DNA of 64,000 bases from the NCBI RefSeq assembly GCF_047123815.1, contig NZ_CP138920.1:434001-498000 (forward strand). The letters run 5' to 3'. The stretch comes from Maricaulis sp017643475 (GTDB lineage: Bacteria > Pseudomonadota > Alphaproteobacteria > Caulobacterales > Maricaulaceae). The translations under genes and the position numbers were made by a program. This document shows positions 34,995 through 43,555 of the stretch, piece after piece. Every line of letters begins with the position of its first letter. The stretch's first letter is position 1. The notes under the pieces are model-generated. The model worked only from the letters and a program-made list of their open reading frames with translations, did not search any database and had not been told where the DNA came from.

Positions 34995-35621
34995 ATGCTT
35001 CTCATGAGGGGAATGAATTTCATTTTTGCGTGTGTTATTGCGGCGTTAGCGGCAAGTGCATGCTCGTCGACCCGCCAGCGTGCTGGCGAGGCATCGGACT
35101 TTGCACAAACGGAAACCCGGGTTGCGCTGGAAGATGCCGCCGGACTGCCACGGCGGCGCCCCGGCGCCGTCATGGTTGATGAAGGCGATGACACCGTGCC
35201 CACGCCCTATGGCGGTGAAGGCTCGCGCCGTCGCTGTTCGACGGTGGCGCGCGACATCGCCCGCCTGACGGTGGTGCTTGGCCCCGATATCGAGGAAGTC
35301 CAGCGCCGCGAAGCTGAAGACAATCCGGAAGATGAAGGCTGGGTCTCGCGCGGCGCCCGTGCGGCCTCCCGAGCGCCCGGCGCTGCGGCCAGTGGCGCAC
35401 GCAGCCTCTATCGCTCCACCATTGTCGGTCTCAATCCGGTTCGCCCGGTCGTGCGTTTCATTGGGGGTGCCGGCCGCATTGAACGCGAAGCCGACCAGCA
35501 ACGCGACTACGCCCAGCGCCGCCGCGGCTATCTGCGCGGCCTCTATGACGGATTCGGCTGCCCGCCTGCACAGATGCGTCGGGCGTTCGAAGCCTATGGG
35601 CTCGTGGAGGAAGAGGATTAA
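34995..35621 (+). CDS. lipoprotein of unknown function
   Basis: 208 residues. Signal peptide with lipobox AASAC, then a basic and alanine-rich part containing RRRPGAVMVDEGD and a long stretch with REAEDNPEDEGW. The C-terminus YLRGLYDGFGCPPAQMRRAFEAYGLVEEED looks structured. Three in-frame ATGs (34995, 35004, 35013) make the start uncertain by up to six codons. No family recognised. The stop TAA is shared with tgt as the palindrome TTAA. Confidence 0.7.
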   Translation: MLLMRGMNFIFACVIAALAASACSSTRQRAGEASDFAQTETRVALEDAAGLPRRRPGAVMVDEGDDTVPTPYGGEGSRRRCSTVARDIARLTVVLGPDIEEVQRREAEDNPEDEGWVSRGARAASRAPGAAASGARSLYRSTIVGLNPVRPVVRFIGGAGRIEREADQQRDYAQRRRGYLRGLYDGFGCPPAQMRRAFEAYGLVEEED

Positions 35622-36757
35622 GGCTGCGCCGCGCGCTGCGCCTGCCCCTCTTGCCAGCGTTCGTTGAACTGTTTGCGGAAGGCCGCGAATTCGCCCGTCT
35701 TGATCGCTTCGCGCATGCGCCGCGTCAGGTCCTGGAAGTAGGCGATATTGTGCCAGCTCAGGAGCATGGCGGAAAGATACTCGCCAGACCGGAAGAGGTG
35801 ATTGAGATAGGCCTTTGAATAATCGCGGCTGGCCGGACAGTTGAGCTCGGGCATCAGCGGGCTGTCATCATCGACGAATTCGGCGCGCTTGATATTGATC
35901 GGGCCCCAGTCGGACCAGGCCTGGCCATGACGACCGGAACGGGTCGGCAGAACGCAGTCAAACATATCGACGCCGCGGGCCACGGATTCGACCAGGTCGA
36001 TCGGCTTGCCCACGCCCATCAGGTAACGCGGGCGCTCGCTTGGCAGGTGCGGTGTGGTGTAGTCGAGGACTTCACACATCACTTCAAACCCCTCGCCTAC
36101 CGCGAGTCCGCCAATGGCATATCCGTCATACCCGGTTTCGATGGACCGCTCCGCGCTTTCGCGGCGAAGGTTCTCGAACACCGATCCCTGGACAATGCCG
36201 AACAGCGCCTGGGTGTCCCGTGTGCCAAAGGCCTGTTTGGAGCGCGCGCCCCAGCGCAGGGAGAGCTCCATGGAGGCACGAGCCTCCTCTTCCGAACAAC
36301 CAAACGGCGTGCACTCGTCCAGCTGCATGGAAATGTCAGCGCCCAAGAGGTCAGCCTGGATCTCGATCGAGCGTTCCGGGGTCAGATTGTATTCCGACCC
36401 GTCGATATGGGAGCGGAACTTCACCCCCTCCTCGGTCATCTTTCGGAGCTTGGAGAGCGACCAGACCTGGAAACCGCCACTATCGGTCAGCATCGGGCCC
36501 TGCCAGGTGGAGAATTTGTGCAGGCCGCCAAGGCTCTTCACCCGCTCGGCACCCGGGCGCAGCATGAGGTGATAGGTATTGCCCAGGATGATGTCGGCGC
36601 CGGTGCCCTTCACCTGGTCCATATAGAGCGCCTTGACCGTGCCTGCCGTGCCCACAGGCATGAAGGCCGGCGTCTGGATATCGCCGCGCGAGGTGGAAAG
36701 CGTGCCACAGCGCGCCGCGCCGTCGGTTGCATGGATCGTATAGGGAAAGGCGCTCAT
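35618..36757 (-). CDS. tgt: tRNA-guanine transglycosylase
   Basis: 379 residues. Exchanges guanine 34 for preQ1 in tRNAs with GUN anticodons, including the tRNA-His in this window. Active-site Asp in LTDSGGFQVWSL, the second Asp in VDMFDCVLPTR, and the zinc site at the C-terminal end, although the usual CxC..C cluster is reduced: I see only Cys in ELNCPASRDYSKAYLNHLF and downstream His residues. ATG 36757 overlaps the queA stop as ATGA, so the two are coupled. Confidence 0.95.
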   Translation of the reverse strand: MSAFPYTIHATDGAARCGTLSTSRGDIQTPAFMPVGTAGTVKALYMDQVKGTGADIILGNTYHLMLRPGAERVKSLGGLHKFSTWQGPMLTDSGGFQVWSLSKLRKMTEEGVKFRSHIDGSEYNLTPERSIEIQADLLGADISMQLDECTPFGCSEEEARASMELSLRWGARSKQAFGTRDTQALFGIVQGSVFENLRRESAERSIETGYDGYAIGGLAVGEGFEVMCEVLDYTTPHLPSERPRYLMGVGKPIDLVESVARGVDMFDCVLPTRSGRHGQAWSDWGPINIKRAEFVDDDSPLMPELNCPASRDYSKAYLNHLFRSGEYLSAMLLSWHNIAYFQDLTRRMREAIKTGEFAAFRKQFNERWQEGQAQRAAQP

Positions 36758-37812
36758 GTCTGTCGCTCCAGCAGGCACGCATCGCCGTAGGAATAGAAAC
36801 GATATTCCTCGGCGATGGCGTGGGCATAGGCCTTCTGCATCACATCCAGCCCACTCATCGCACTGACCAGCATGAAGAGCGTGGACTTGGGCAGATGAAA
36901 ATTGGTCATCAGGGCGTCGGCGATGCGGAATTCATAACCTGGCGTGATGAAGATATTGGTGTCGCGACTGGTTGCCTCGACCTTGCCCGGCCCAGACGCC
37001 AGGCTTTCAAGCGTGCGCAGAGCCGTGGTGCCGACAGGGATGACCCGGCGACCATCCGCCTTGGCCTGGTTGATCTGTTGAGCAGCGGCCTTTGAAATCG
37101 TGCACCATTCCGAGTGCATGTCATGATCATCGGTGTCATCCACCTTGACCGGCAGGAAAGTGCCGGCCCCCACATGCAGGGTCACATGGACCACCTCCAC
37201 GCCGCGATCCCTGAGCGTCTGCAACAGGCCCTCGGTAAAGTGCAGGCCAGCCGTCGGCGCAGCAACCGATCCCTCTTCCCGCGCGAACAGGGTCTGGTAG
37301 TCTTCATTGTCCTGCTCGTCGACACCACGCTTGCGCGCGATATATGGCGGCAGCGGCGGCGCGCCGGTTGCGGCAATCGCCTCGTCCAGCAAGGCCCCGG
37401 ACTGATCGAACCGCAACAGCGTGTCTCCACCGTCCGACTTGGCCTCGACCACAGCCGACAGCTCGCCAAAGCGGACCGTATCGCCTTCCCGGATGCGTTT
37501 GGCGGGGCGAATGAAGGCGCGCCAGGCATCAGCGGCCTCGCGCTTGTGCAGATTGACTTCAAGCGTCACATCCCCGCCGCCGCCATGCGCGCGGGCGGGG
37601 CGAATGCCTTCCAGCGCGGCCGGAATGACCCTGGTGTCGTTGATGACCATCAGGTCCCCGGGTTGCAGCAGGTCCGGCAGGTCGCGCACGCCCTTGTCGG
37701 CCAACGCGCCGCCGGCCGCGACGTGCAACAGGCGTGCAGCATCACGGGGACGCGCCGGACGAAGCGCGATACGCTCCTCGGGCAGTTCAAAGTCGAAGTC
37801 AGTTACTTTCAT
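36754..37812 (-). CDS. queA: S-adenosylmethionine:tRNA ribosyltransferase-isomerase
   Basis: 352 residues from ATG 37812 (MKVTDFDFELPEERIALRP). Transfers and rearranges the ribosyl group of SAM on preQ1-tRNA to make epoxyqueuosine, the step after Tgt. Conserved GDLMVINDTRVIPAAL and VGAGTFLPVK are present. It precedes tgt in the same operon with ATGA overlap. The frame is open to 38118 but this part lies antisense to the next gene and has no family sequence. Confidence 0.96.
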   Translation of the reverse strand: MKVTDFDFELPEERIALRPARPRDAARLLHVAAGGALADKGVRDLPDLLQPGDLMVINDTRVIPAALEGIRPARAHGGGGDVTLEVNLHKREAADAWRAFIRPAKRIREGDTVRFGELSAVVEAKSDGGDTLLRFDQSGALLDEAIAATGAPPLPPYIARKRGVDEQDNEDYQTLFAREEGSVAAPTAGLHFTEGLLQTLRDRGVEVVHVTLHVGAGTFLPVKVDDTDDHDMHSEWCTISKAAAQQINQAKADGRRVIPVGTTALRTLESLASGPGKVEATSRDTNIFITPGYEFRIADALMTNFHLPKSTLFMLVSAMSGLDVMQKAYAHAIAEEYRFYSYGDACLLERQT

Positions 37813-37885
37813 GCCGCACCGTCTATCTTTCGCCATTCTTGTCGGCAACACGCAAGCGGCGATTTCTCTGCACATGGAGCGTTGA

Positions 37886-38812
37886 ATGAACTGGATCCGC
37901 TCGGGTCTGTTACTGGCAAGCAGCGGGTTGATCCTGCTGACAGCCGCCTGTCTTGCGGGGGTATTTGGCGCGCCCACCGACACATTCAACCATCTCTGGC
38001 CTGTCTGGATGGCTGGCGCGATCGGCCTGCTGGTCGCGACCCTGGCCCTGCGCACCCTCGCCCTCGCGGCCGCCACCAGTATCTGCATCACCCTGCTCGC
38101 GGCGATCGCCGTCGACACACGCGATATTCCGGTTATCGAAACCGGGCGAGATATCCGAATTGTGAGTCATAATCTGTGGGGTTCAACCCGCGCCGCGCGC
38201 GGGCTGGTCGAGGTGGTCGAGGCCAGCGATCCGGACATCATCGCGCTGCAGGAAGCCTATAACCACCAGAACCCCATGCTGGAGGCTCTGGAAGGCGAAT
38301 ACCCTTATTTCATCCGTTGCCGCTGGGAATCGACGCGCATCTACAGCCGCCTGCCGCTGAGCGGCAGTGGCTGTCTGCGGCCGAACCATCGCCCGGGTGA
38401 GCCCTATCTGGATCTGCCCTCGAGCGCCTGGGCCGAAGTTGAGCTGGCCGATGGCACTCGCTTCATGCTGGGATCAATTCACCTCACATGGCCGGAACCT
38501 CTCTCCCACCAGGGCGAGCAGATCGACGCCATTGCCCAGGAGCTGGGCCGGGTCGAGCGGCCGGATCTCGTTCTGGTCGGAGATTTCAACGCCGCCTCGC
38601 CCGCCCATGCTCTGCGCAGGATGGAGATGGACTGGCAGCTGACGCGCCTGACACGCCACCAGGCCAGCTGGCCGGCACCCTTGCCGATTGTCGGGATTGA
38701 TCACGCCTTCGCCGGCGAGAACTGGGCCCGGGTTGAGATCGAGGTTGGACCCGCAACCGGCTCCGACCACCGTCCCCTGATCATCGATCTCGCCCGTATC
38801 GAGTCTGACTAG
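37886..38812 (+). CDS. endonuclease/exonuclease/phosphatase-family membrane protein
   Basis: 308 residues. Two or three N-terminal membrane helices (residues 1-80), then an EEP domain with HNLWGS near 96, ALQEAYN near 120, LVGDFNAAS near 235, and the final SDHRPLIIDL, which together carry the metal ligands and catalytic His. Related proteins face the periplasm and hydrolyse phosphodiesters, but the substrate here is unknown. It shares CTAG with the convergent AhpD-like gene at its end. Confidence 0.85.
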   Translation: MNWIRSGLLLASSGLILLTAACLAGVFGAPTDTFNHLWPVWMAGAIGLLVATLALRTLALAAATSICITLLAAIAVDTRDIPVIETGRDIRIVSHNLWGSTRAARGLVEVVEASDPDIIALQEAYNHQNPMLEALEGEYPYFIRCRWESTRIYSRLPLSGSGCLRPNHRPGEPYLDLPSSAWAEVELADGTRFMLGSIHLTWPEPLSHQGEQIDAIAQELGRVERPDLVLVGDFNAASPAHALRRMEMDWQLTRLTRHQASWPAPLPIVGIDHAFAGENWARVEIEVGPATGSDHRPLIIDLARIESD

Positions 38813-39414
38813 CCGTGTGACCAGTCGTCCGGGCTATCGCTGTCATTGGGTGACAGGCCGAGCTCCTCGCCCACATGGCTGACACCCAGCCCCAGCACGG
38901 TGCGGTTGGCATATGCAAAATAGGCAGTGACCTGGTTGATCTCCAGGACCTCTCCGTCGTCAAAGCCCGCCGCGCGCATGCGCTCGATAACTTCACCACT
39001 CAGCGCAGAGGGCTGCCGGGTCAGTTCACGCGCGTATTCCAGCCCGGCCAGATCACGACCGTCGAAAGCGGACGCCAGGTCATCGCTCTCCAGCGCCGAG
39101 CGGATCTCAGCAGCGCGAGCATCATCACCCAACAAACGTTTCAGGCCTGCAAAATGGTGTTCGACACAATAGGCGCATTTGTTGAGCATGCTGACATAGG
39201 TGCCGATCGTTTCCAGATAGGCCTTGTCCAGCGTATTGCCGAAATGATGCAGCGTCGCCTTGTAGAGGGCCATATGGCCTTCCAGCGTGTGCGGGCGCAG
39301 GCTGTGCGACGCCAGGATATTGTCGATCTGACCATCCGGACCGGCCACCCGGTCATAGATAGACTTGAGGCGGCCAGTGGCCGCCTCTCGTGAAACTGTC
39401 TTGATCCAGCTCAA
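38809..39414 (-). CDS. AhpD-like alkylhydroperoxidase / carboxymuconolactone decarboxylase-family protein
   Basis: 201 residues starting at TTG 39414 (SWIKTVSREAATGR), four bases after the ppiB-type stop. The CxxC redox motif with His is NKCAYCVEHH near residue 79, as in peroxidase-related AhpD proteins. ANRTVLGLGV marks the C-terminal part. Probably a thiol-dependent peroxidase or reductase partner. Last gene of the operon with coaD and two peptidyl-prolyl isomerases. Confidence 0.85.
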   Translation of the reverse strand: MSWIKTVSREAATGRLKSIYDRVAGPDGQIDNILASHSLRPHTLEGHMALYKATLHHFGNTLDKAYLETIGTYVSMLNKCAYCVEHHFAGLKRLLGDDARAAEIRSALESDDLASAFDGRDLAGLEYARELTRQPSALSGEVIERMRAAGFDDGEVLEINQVTAYFAYANRTVLGLGVSHVGEELGLSPNDSDSPDDWSHG

Positions 39415-39418
39415 AGCC

Positions 39419-39871
39419 CTATGCCTCGATGACGGTGGCCTTGATGATCTTGCCCGGCTCGGCCGGCGGCTCGCCCTTCGGCAGCGCGTCGACGTGTTCC
39501 ATGCCGGATTCAACCTGGCCCCAGACGGTGTACTGGTTGTTGAGGTACGGAACTTCGTCCAGGCAGATGAAGAACTGGCTGGACGCGGAGTTCGGATCCG
39601 CAGCGCGGGCCATGGACATGGTGCCACGCACATGCGGCTCGGCATTGAACTCGGCCGGGATATTCGTACCGGATCCACCCATGCCATTGCCGTTCGGGCA
39701 ACCGCCCTGGGCGACAAAACCGTCGATGACGCGGTGGAAGGTCAGGCCGTCGTAGAAGCCATCCTTGACCAGTTTGGTGATCTGCTCGACATGCTTCGGC
39801 GCCAGGTCCGGGCGCAGTCCGATCACAACATCACCGCCATCAAGGGTGAATACGATTTTTTCGTCAGCCAT
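39419..39871 (-). CDS. peptidyl-prolyl cis-trans isomerase, cyclophilin type (cytoplasmic)
   Basis: 150 residues, no signal peptide. Cyclophilin fold with FHRVIDGFVAQGGCP (active Arg and Phe) and ANSASSQFFICLDE-like sequence (DPNSASSQFFICLDE). Catalyses proline isomerisation in protein folding. Lies five bases after the larger exported cyclophilin gene. Confidence 0.93.
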   Translation of the reverse strand: MADEKIVFTLDGGDVVIGLRPDLAPKHVEQITKLVKDGFYDGLTFHRVIDGFVAQGGCPNGNGMGGSGTNIPAEFNAEPHVRGTMSMARAADPNSASSQFFICLDEVPYLNNQYTVWGQVESGMEHVDALPKGEPPAEPGKIIKATVIEA

Positions 39872-39876
39872 TCGTC

Positions 39877-40842
39877 TTAGTCCTGAATTCGAGTGGGAAT
39901 ATCAATCGCGCAGACATCCGGCAGTGCTCCGGAGGTGTCACGCAGAGTTTCGAGATAGGCCGCGAAGGACGGGTGGTCCGTGTCGACAACCTGAACATTG
40001 GTACGCTCTGCCTCGGGCAGTTCAGCCTCCACCCGCATGGATCGGATGAGGTCCGGGGTGAAACCCGGATCCTGCTGATACGTGCCCACGGCGATATTGT
40101 TGACAGCATCCTGTCCGTAACGCACCCGACCCCAGACCGTGTAGGAGGCGTTGAGGTGCTCGGCATCGCCGCGCGTGATGTAGAACTGGCTGCCAGCCGA
40201 GTTCGGGTCATTGGTCCGCGCCATGGCAGCGGCGCCCTGGCAGTGCAGCAGCCAGCTGGCGACCTGGCCTGTGGCCGTGATCATGGACTGGGCAATCGGC
40301 TGGGTACCGGCCGGGAAGGAATTCCAGAAACCGGCCTTGCCCACCTGCGGAATGGACGGGCTGACCTGGCGGTCCATCAGCTCGGAAATCTCCAGCTCCG
40401 CACCACGCTGCACCGTGAACTCGGCCTGCAGGCCCGGCAGATCGGCACGGTGGTTGGCATTGGCGCGGGATCCACCGCCCTGCGCCATGAACCCGTCAAT
40501 CACGCGGTGCCAGACCAGGAAGTCGTAAAAACGCTCGCGCGCAAGCGACTTCATGCGATCGACATGGGCCGGCGCAAACTCCGGGGCCAGTTCCACAACG
40601 ATCCGACCGTGATCAGTTTCAATGTAGAGCGTATTTTCCGGGTCCAGGTCGCGCCAGGCGTCTTCCGGAAAATCATAGGCAGTAACCGCCTCTTCCTGGA
40701 CGGAGGTCGCCACTGCTGTGGTTGCAGCCGACGCCGCAGCACTCTCGGTGCTTGCCTCGGTTTCAGTTTCCGCTTCGCGGGCACAGGCCGTGGCGGTCAG
40801 GGCCAGTGCGAGGGCAGTCGACAGGGATAAACGCATGATCAC
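39877..40842 (-). CDS. exported peptidyl-prolyl cis-trans isomerase, cyclophilin type
   Basis: 321 residues. Signal peptide with lipobox-like TATAC, an Ala/Thr/Glu-rich linker to about residue 60, then a cyclophilin domain (WHRVIDGFMAQGGG, DPNSAGSQFYITRGD). Periplasmic folding helper, probably a lipoprotein. The GTG at 40842 has AGGAG eight bases upstream and overlaps the coaD stop; ATG 40836 is an alternative. Confidence 0.9.
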   Translation of the reverse strand: MIMRLSLSTALALALTATACAREAETETEASTESAAASAATTAVATSVQEEAVTAYDFPEDAWRDLDPENTLYIETDHGRIVVELAPEFAPAHVDRMKSLARERFYDFLVWHRVIDGFMAQGGGSRANANHRADLPGLQAEFTVQRGAELEISELMDRQVSPSIPQVGKAGFWNSFPAGTQPIAQSMITATGQVASWLLHCQGAAAMARTNDPNSAGSQFYITRGDAEHLNASYTVWGRVRYGQDAVNNIAVGTYQQDPGFTPDLIRSMRVEAELPEAERTNVQVVDTDHPSFAAYLETLRDTSGALPDVCAIDIPTRIQD

Positions 40843-41327
40843 GCAAAACGCTCCTTGAGACGGCTTTCAATCCGCGGCGGGACAAAAGCCGATACATCAC
40901 CGCCCAGGGCGGCTATTTCCTTGACCAGACGGGAGGCGATGGCCTGGTGACGTGGATCGGCCATCAAGAACACGGTCTCGATCTCGTCATTCAGCTGCTG
41001 GTTCATCGCAACCATCTGGAACTCATATTCAAAATCAGATACAGCTCGCAATCCACGCATGATGGACTGGGCGCCGACCTGCTCAGCAAAATGCATCAGA
41101 AGGCCATCAAACGGGCGCACCTCGATCTCGGCATTCTCTGCCAGGTGCGCGACTTCCTGTTCGACGATCTGCACGCGTTCCTCGAGGGAGAAAAGCGGTC
41201 GCTTGGCCTCGTTGATCGCCACGCCGATGATCAGCTTGTCGACCAGTTTCACGGCCCGCCCGATAATATCGAGATGACCATTCGTCAGCGGGTCGAACGT
41301 GCCCGGATAAAGCGCGGTGCGCGACAT
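40839..41327 (-). CDS. coaD: phosphopantetheine adenylyltransferase
   Basis: 162 residues. Transfers AMP from ATP to 4'-phosphopantetheine in coenzyme A synthesis. ALYPGTFDPLTNGHLDI contains the TGHxH-type motif (here NGHLD), and MRGLRAVSDFEYEFQMVAMN is the conserved second region. ATG 41327 gives the standard N-terminus; the frame is open to 41384. First gene of a four-gene operon. Confidence 0.96.
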   Translation of the reverse strand: MSRTALYPGTFDPLTNGHLDIIGRAVKLVDKLIIGVAINEAKRPLFSLEERVQIVEQEVAHLAENAEIEVRPFDGLLMHFAEQVGAQSIMRGLRAVSDFEYEFQMVAMNQQLNDEIETVFLMADPRHQAIASRLVKEIAALGGDVSAFVPPRIESRLKERFA

Positions 41328-41507
41328 GGCGAGACAATCCTTCTTGCCGACATCACCAGCCGGGTCCATCCCCGGCGGCAACATCGTTTGCTCGTGCCGT
41401 ATCTCTTGCAGATGCAGGTAGGAAGATCAATCTCTTGATACTTTTGCGACTGCCGCCTAGGCATGATGTGACGCTCATACTTGAGCGGGCTCGGGGCAGG
41501 ACAATTC

Positions 41508-42950
41508 ATGAATTTCGCGCAGGAACAGAACCAGGCGGTTGCCGCCCTGAAACGGGGAGATCGTGCCACCTGCCTGACCGCTCTCTCCCGGCTGGCCGAT
41601 GCTCCTGACACCGCCGCCATCGCCTTTGCGCCCCTGGCCCGTCTCGCGGATGCCATCGGCGCCTGCGGACATGCGCGCCGTTTTGCACTCCGGGTTCTGG
41701 ACCAGAGCTCCGGACAGGAGCCCGAACTGCTCGGGCTTCTGGACATTCTTGTTCGCAATGGCGGCATGAGCGAAGCACGTGAACGCGCGCACTCCGCGCT
41801 CGAACGCCTTCCGCAAAGCCTCGGCCTCAATCATTTCTGCGGTGTGATCGCCAGCCAGCTCGGCGAGACCGAGGCAGCGCGCGAGCATTTCGACCGTGTT
41901 CTCAGCCAGGCCCCGCTCGCAGCACCGGCCTGGGTCAGCTTCGCCAACCTGCCAGGAACCGGTTCAGAACGGGAGATCGAGGCGCTCAAACAGGCATTGA
42001 GCCAGGCCGTCCGCACGCCGCCCGAAAACCAGGCGGCCATGCAATCCGCGCTCGGCTTTTGGCAACACCGCGCTGACGATCGATCCGCGTTTGACTATTG
42101 GGACCGGGCGGCGGCCCTGATGCGCTCCGTACGCCCATACGACCGATCCCGGGAAGAAGCTGCAGTTGATGCCCTTATTGCTAGTACGCCGCGCGCCGAA
42201 ATGGGCTGGAAACCTAGCACGCAGACATCCACCCGCCCTATCCTGGTGACCAGCCTGCCACGCTCCGGCTCGACCCTGGTGGAACAGATCCTGTGTTCGC
42301 ACAGCTCCGTCACAGACGGCGCGGAGCTCAACCTGTTCAAACACGCGCTGATGCCGATTGGCGGTGGCGTCCAGCCTGCGCTTGCCGAACGCTTCAACGC
42401 CGCTCACCCTGACCCGTGGAGCATGGTCGGCGGGTTTTACCTGGACATGCTGGACGGCCGCTTTGGACCGGAAGGGCGGATCGTCGACAAGACGCTGAAT
42501 TTCTCGCGTTTCCTGCCCTGGCTGGAGGCCAGCCTGCCCGAGGCCCCGCTGATCTGGATGCGCCGCAATCCGGAAGCCGCCGCGCTGTCCTGTTACCGGA
42601 CCTGGTTCCCGCAAGGGCTCAACTGGTCCTGGTCGCTTGAGGACATCGCGCATCAATTCCGGCTTGAAGACCGGCTATATGAGCACTGGTCGACACTTTA
42701 CCCGGATCGCATACTGAGCGTTCAGTACGAGGACCTTGTCGCCGATGCCGACAGCTGGATCGCGCGTATCGCGGAACATTGCGGCCTGGCGCCGGAACCG
42801 CAAATGTCACGTTTCCACGAGACCCGCCGCGCAGTCCTGACCGCTTCCGTCGACCAGGTTCGGCAGCCGCTCTATGACAAGGCGGTTGCAGGCTGGAAAC
42901 AGTATGAAGTGCAGATGCGCCCCTTCAGCGAGGCCTATCGCCCGGCCTAG
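41508..42950 (+). CDS. TPR-containing sulfotransferase
   Basis: 480 residues. The N-terminal half (1-235) is helical TPR-like repeats (EARERAHSALERLPQ..., EAAREHFDRVLSQAP). The C-terminal half is a sulfotransferase domain with PAPS 5'-phosphosulfate loop PRSGSTLVEQIL near residue 250 and the 3'-phosphate region WMRRNPEAAALSCYRTWF. Such two-part proteins are frequent in marine alphaproteobacteria; the acceptor is unknown. ATG 41508 follows GGCAGGA. Shares CTAG with lysE at its end. Confidence 0.85.
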   Translation: MNFAQEQNQAVAALKRGDRATCLTALSRLADAPDTAAIAFAPLARLADAIGACGHARRFALRVLDQSSGQEPELLGLLDILVRNGGMSEARERAHSALERLPQSLGLNHFCGVIASQLGETEAAREHFDRVLSQAPLAAPAWVSFANLPGTGSEREIEALKQALSQAVRTPPENQAAMQSALGFWQHRADDRSAFDYWDRAAALMRSVRPYDRSREEAAVDALIASTPRAEMGWKPSTQTSTRPILVTSLPRSGSTLVEQILCSHSSVTDGAELNLFKHALMPIGGGVQPALAERFNAAHPDPWSMVGGFYLDMLDGRFGPEGRIVDKTLNFSRFLPWLEASLPEAPLIWMRRNPEAAALSCYRTWFPQGLNWSWSLEDIAHQFRLEDRLYEHWSTLYPDRILSVQYEDLVADADSWIARIAEHCGLAPEPQMSRFHETRRAVLTASVDQVRQPLYDKAVAGWKQYEVQMRPFSEAYRPA

Positions 42951-43555
42951 TGGCTGCGGCGCAGGGCCAGCCAGCTGGCGGCCAGGAAAATCAGCCCGCC
43001 GCTCATCTTGTTGACCAGACGCTGGAACCGCGCCTTGCGCAGGTAACGCGACAGTCCTCCGCCCATAACGGCATAGGCGCTGTCCAGCACCAGGGCGACC
43101 AAAAGGAATACGCCGGCGAGCGTGAAAAGCTGAGGTGTTGTTGCGCGTGTCGGATCAACAAAGACCGGCAGGAAAGCGGCGTGAAAAACCATCGTCTTGG
43201 GATTGGCCAGGGCAGTGGCTGCTCCGTGCATGAAAAGCTGGCCGTCCAGGGGTTTGGCTTCACCTGATGGCGGGGCTGTCCAGATCTTGAACGCCATCCA
43301 GACCAGATAGGCGACACCGGCCCATTTCAGGACCGTGAACGCCCACCCCCAGATCGAGAGCAGAACACCGAGTCCCACAACAACGAGCGCGATCTGGGCT
43401 GCCTGGGCCAGCGTCGTTCCGGCGACAACCAGCAGCGCGCTGCGCGTCCCGTGCGCTGCCCCGGTGGCGAGGATCACCGCGACATTGGGACCGGGCATGA
43501 TGATCAGGGCCACGCTCGCTGCGATGAACGAGAGTAGCGTGGCCCCTTCAATCAT
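42947..43555 (-). CDS. LysE-family amino-acid exporter
   Basis: 202 residues, six membrane helices. The N-terminal MPGPNVAVILATGAAHGTRSA is the LysE/RhtB signature. Exports amino acids or related metabolites; substrate not known. ATG 43555 overlaps the gyrA stop as ATGA, so it is read from the gyrA transcript. Confidence 0.9.
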   Translation of the reverse strand: MIEGATLLSFIAASVALIIMPGPNVAVILATGAAHGTRSALLVVAGTTLAQAAQIALVVVGLGVLLSIWGWAFTVLKWAGVAYLVWMAFKIWTAPPSGEAKPLDGQLFMHGAATALANPKTMVFHAAFLPVFVDPTRATTPQLFTLAGVFLLVALVLDSAYAVMGGGLSRYLRKARFQRLVNKMSGGLIFLAASWLALRRSH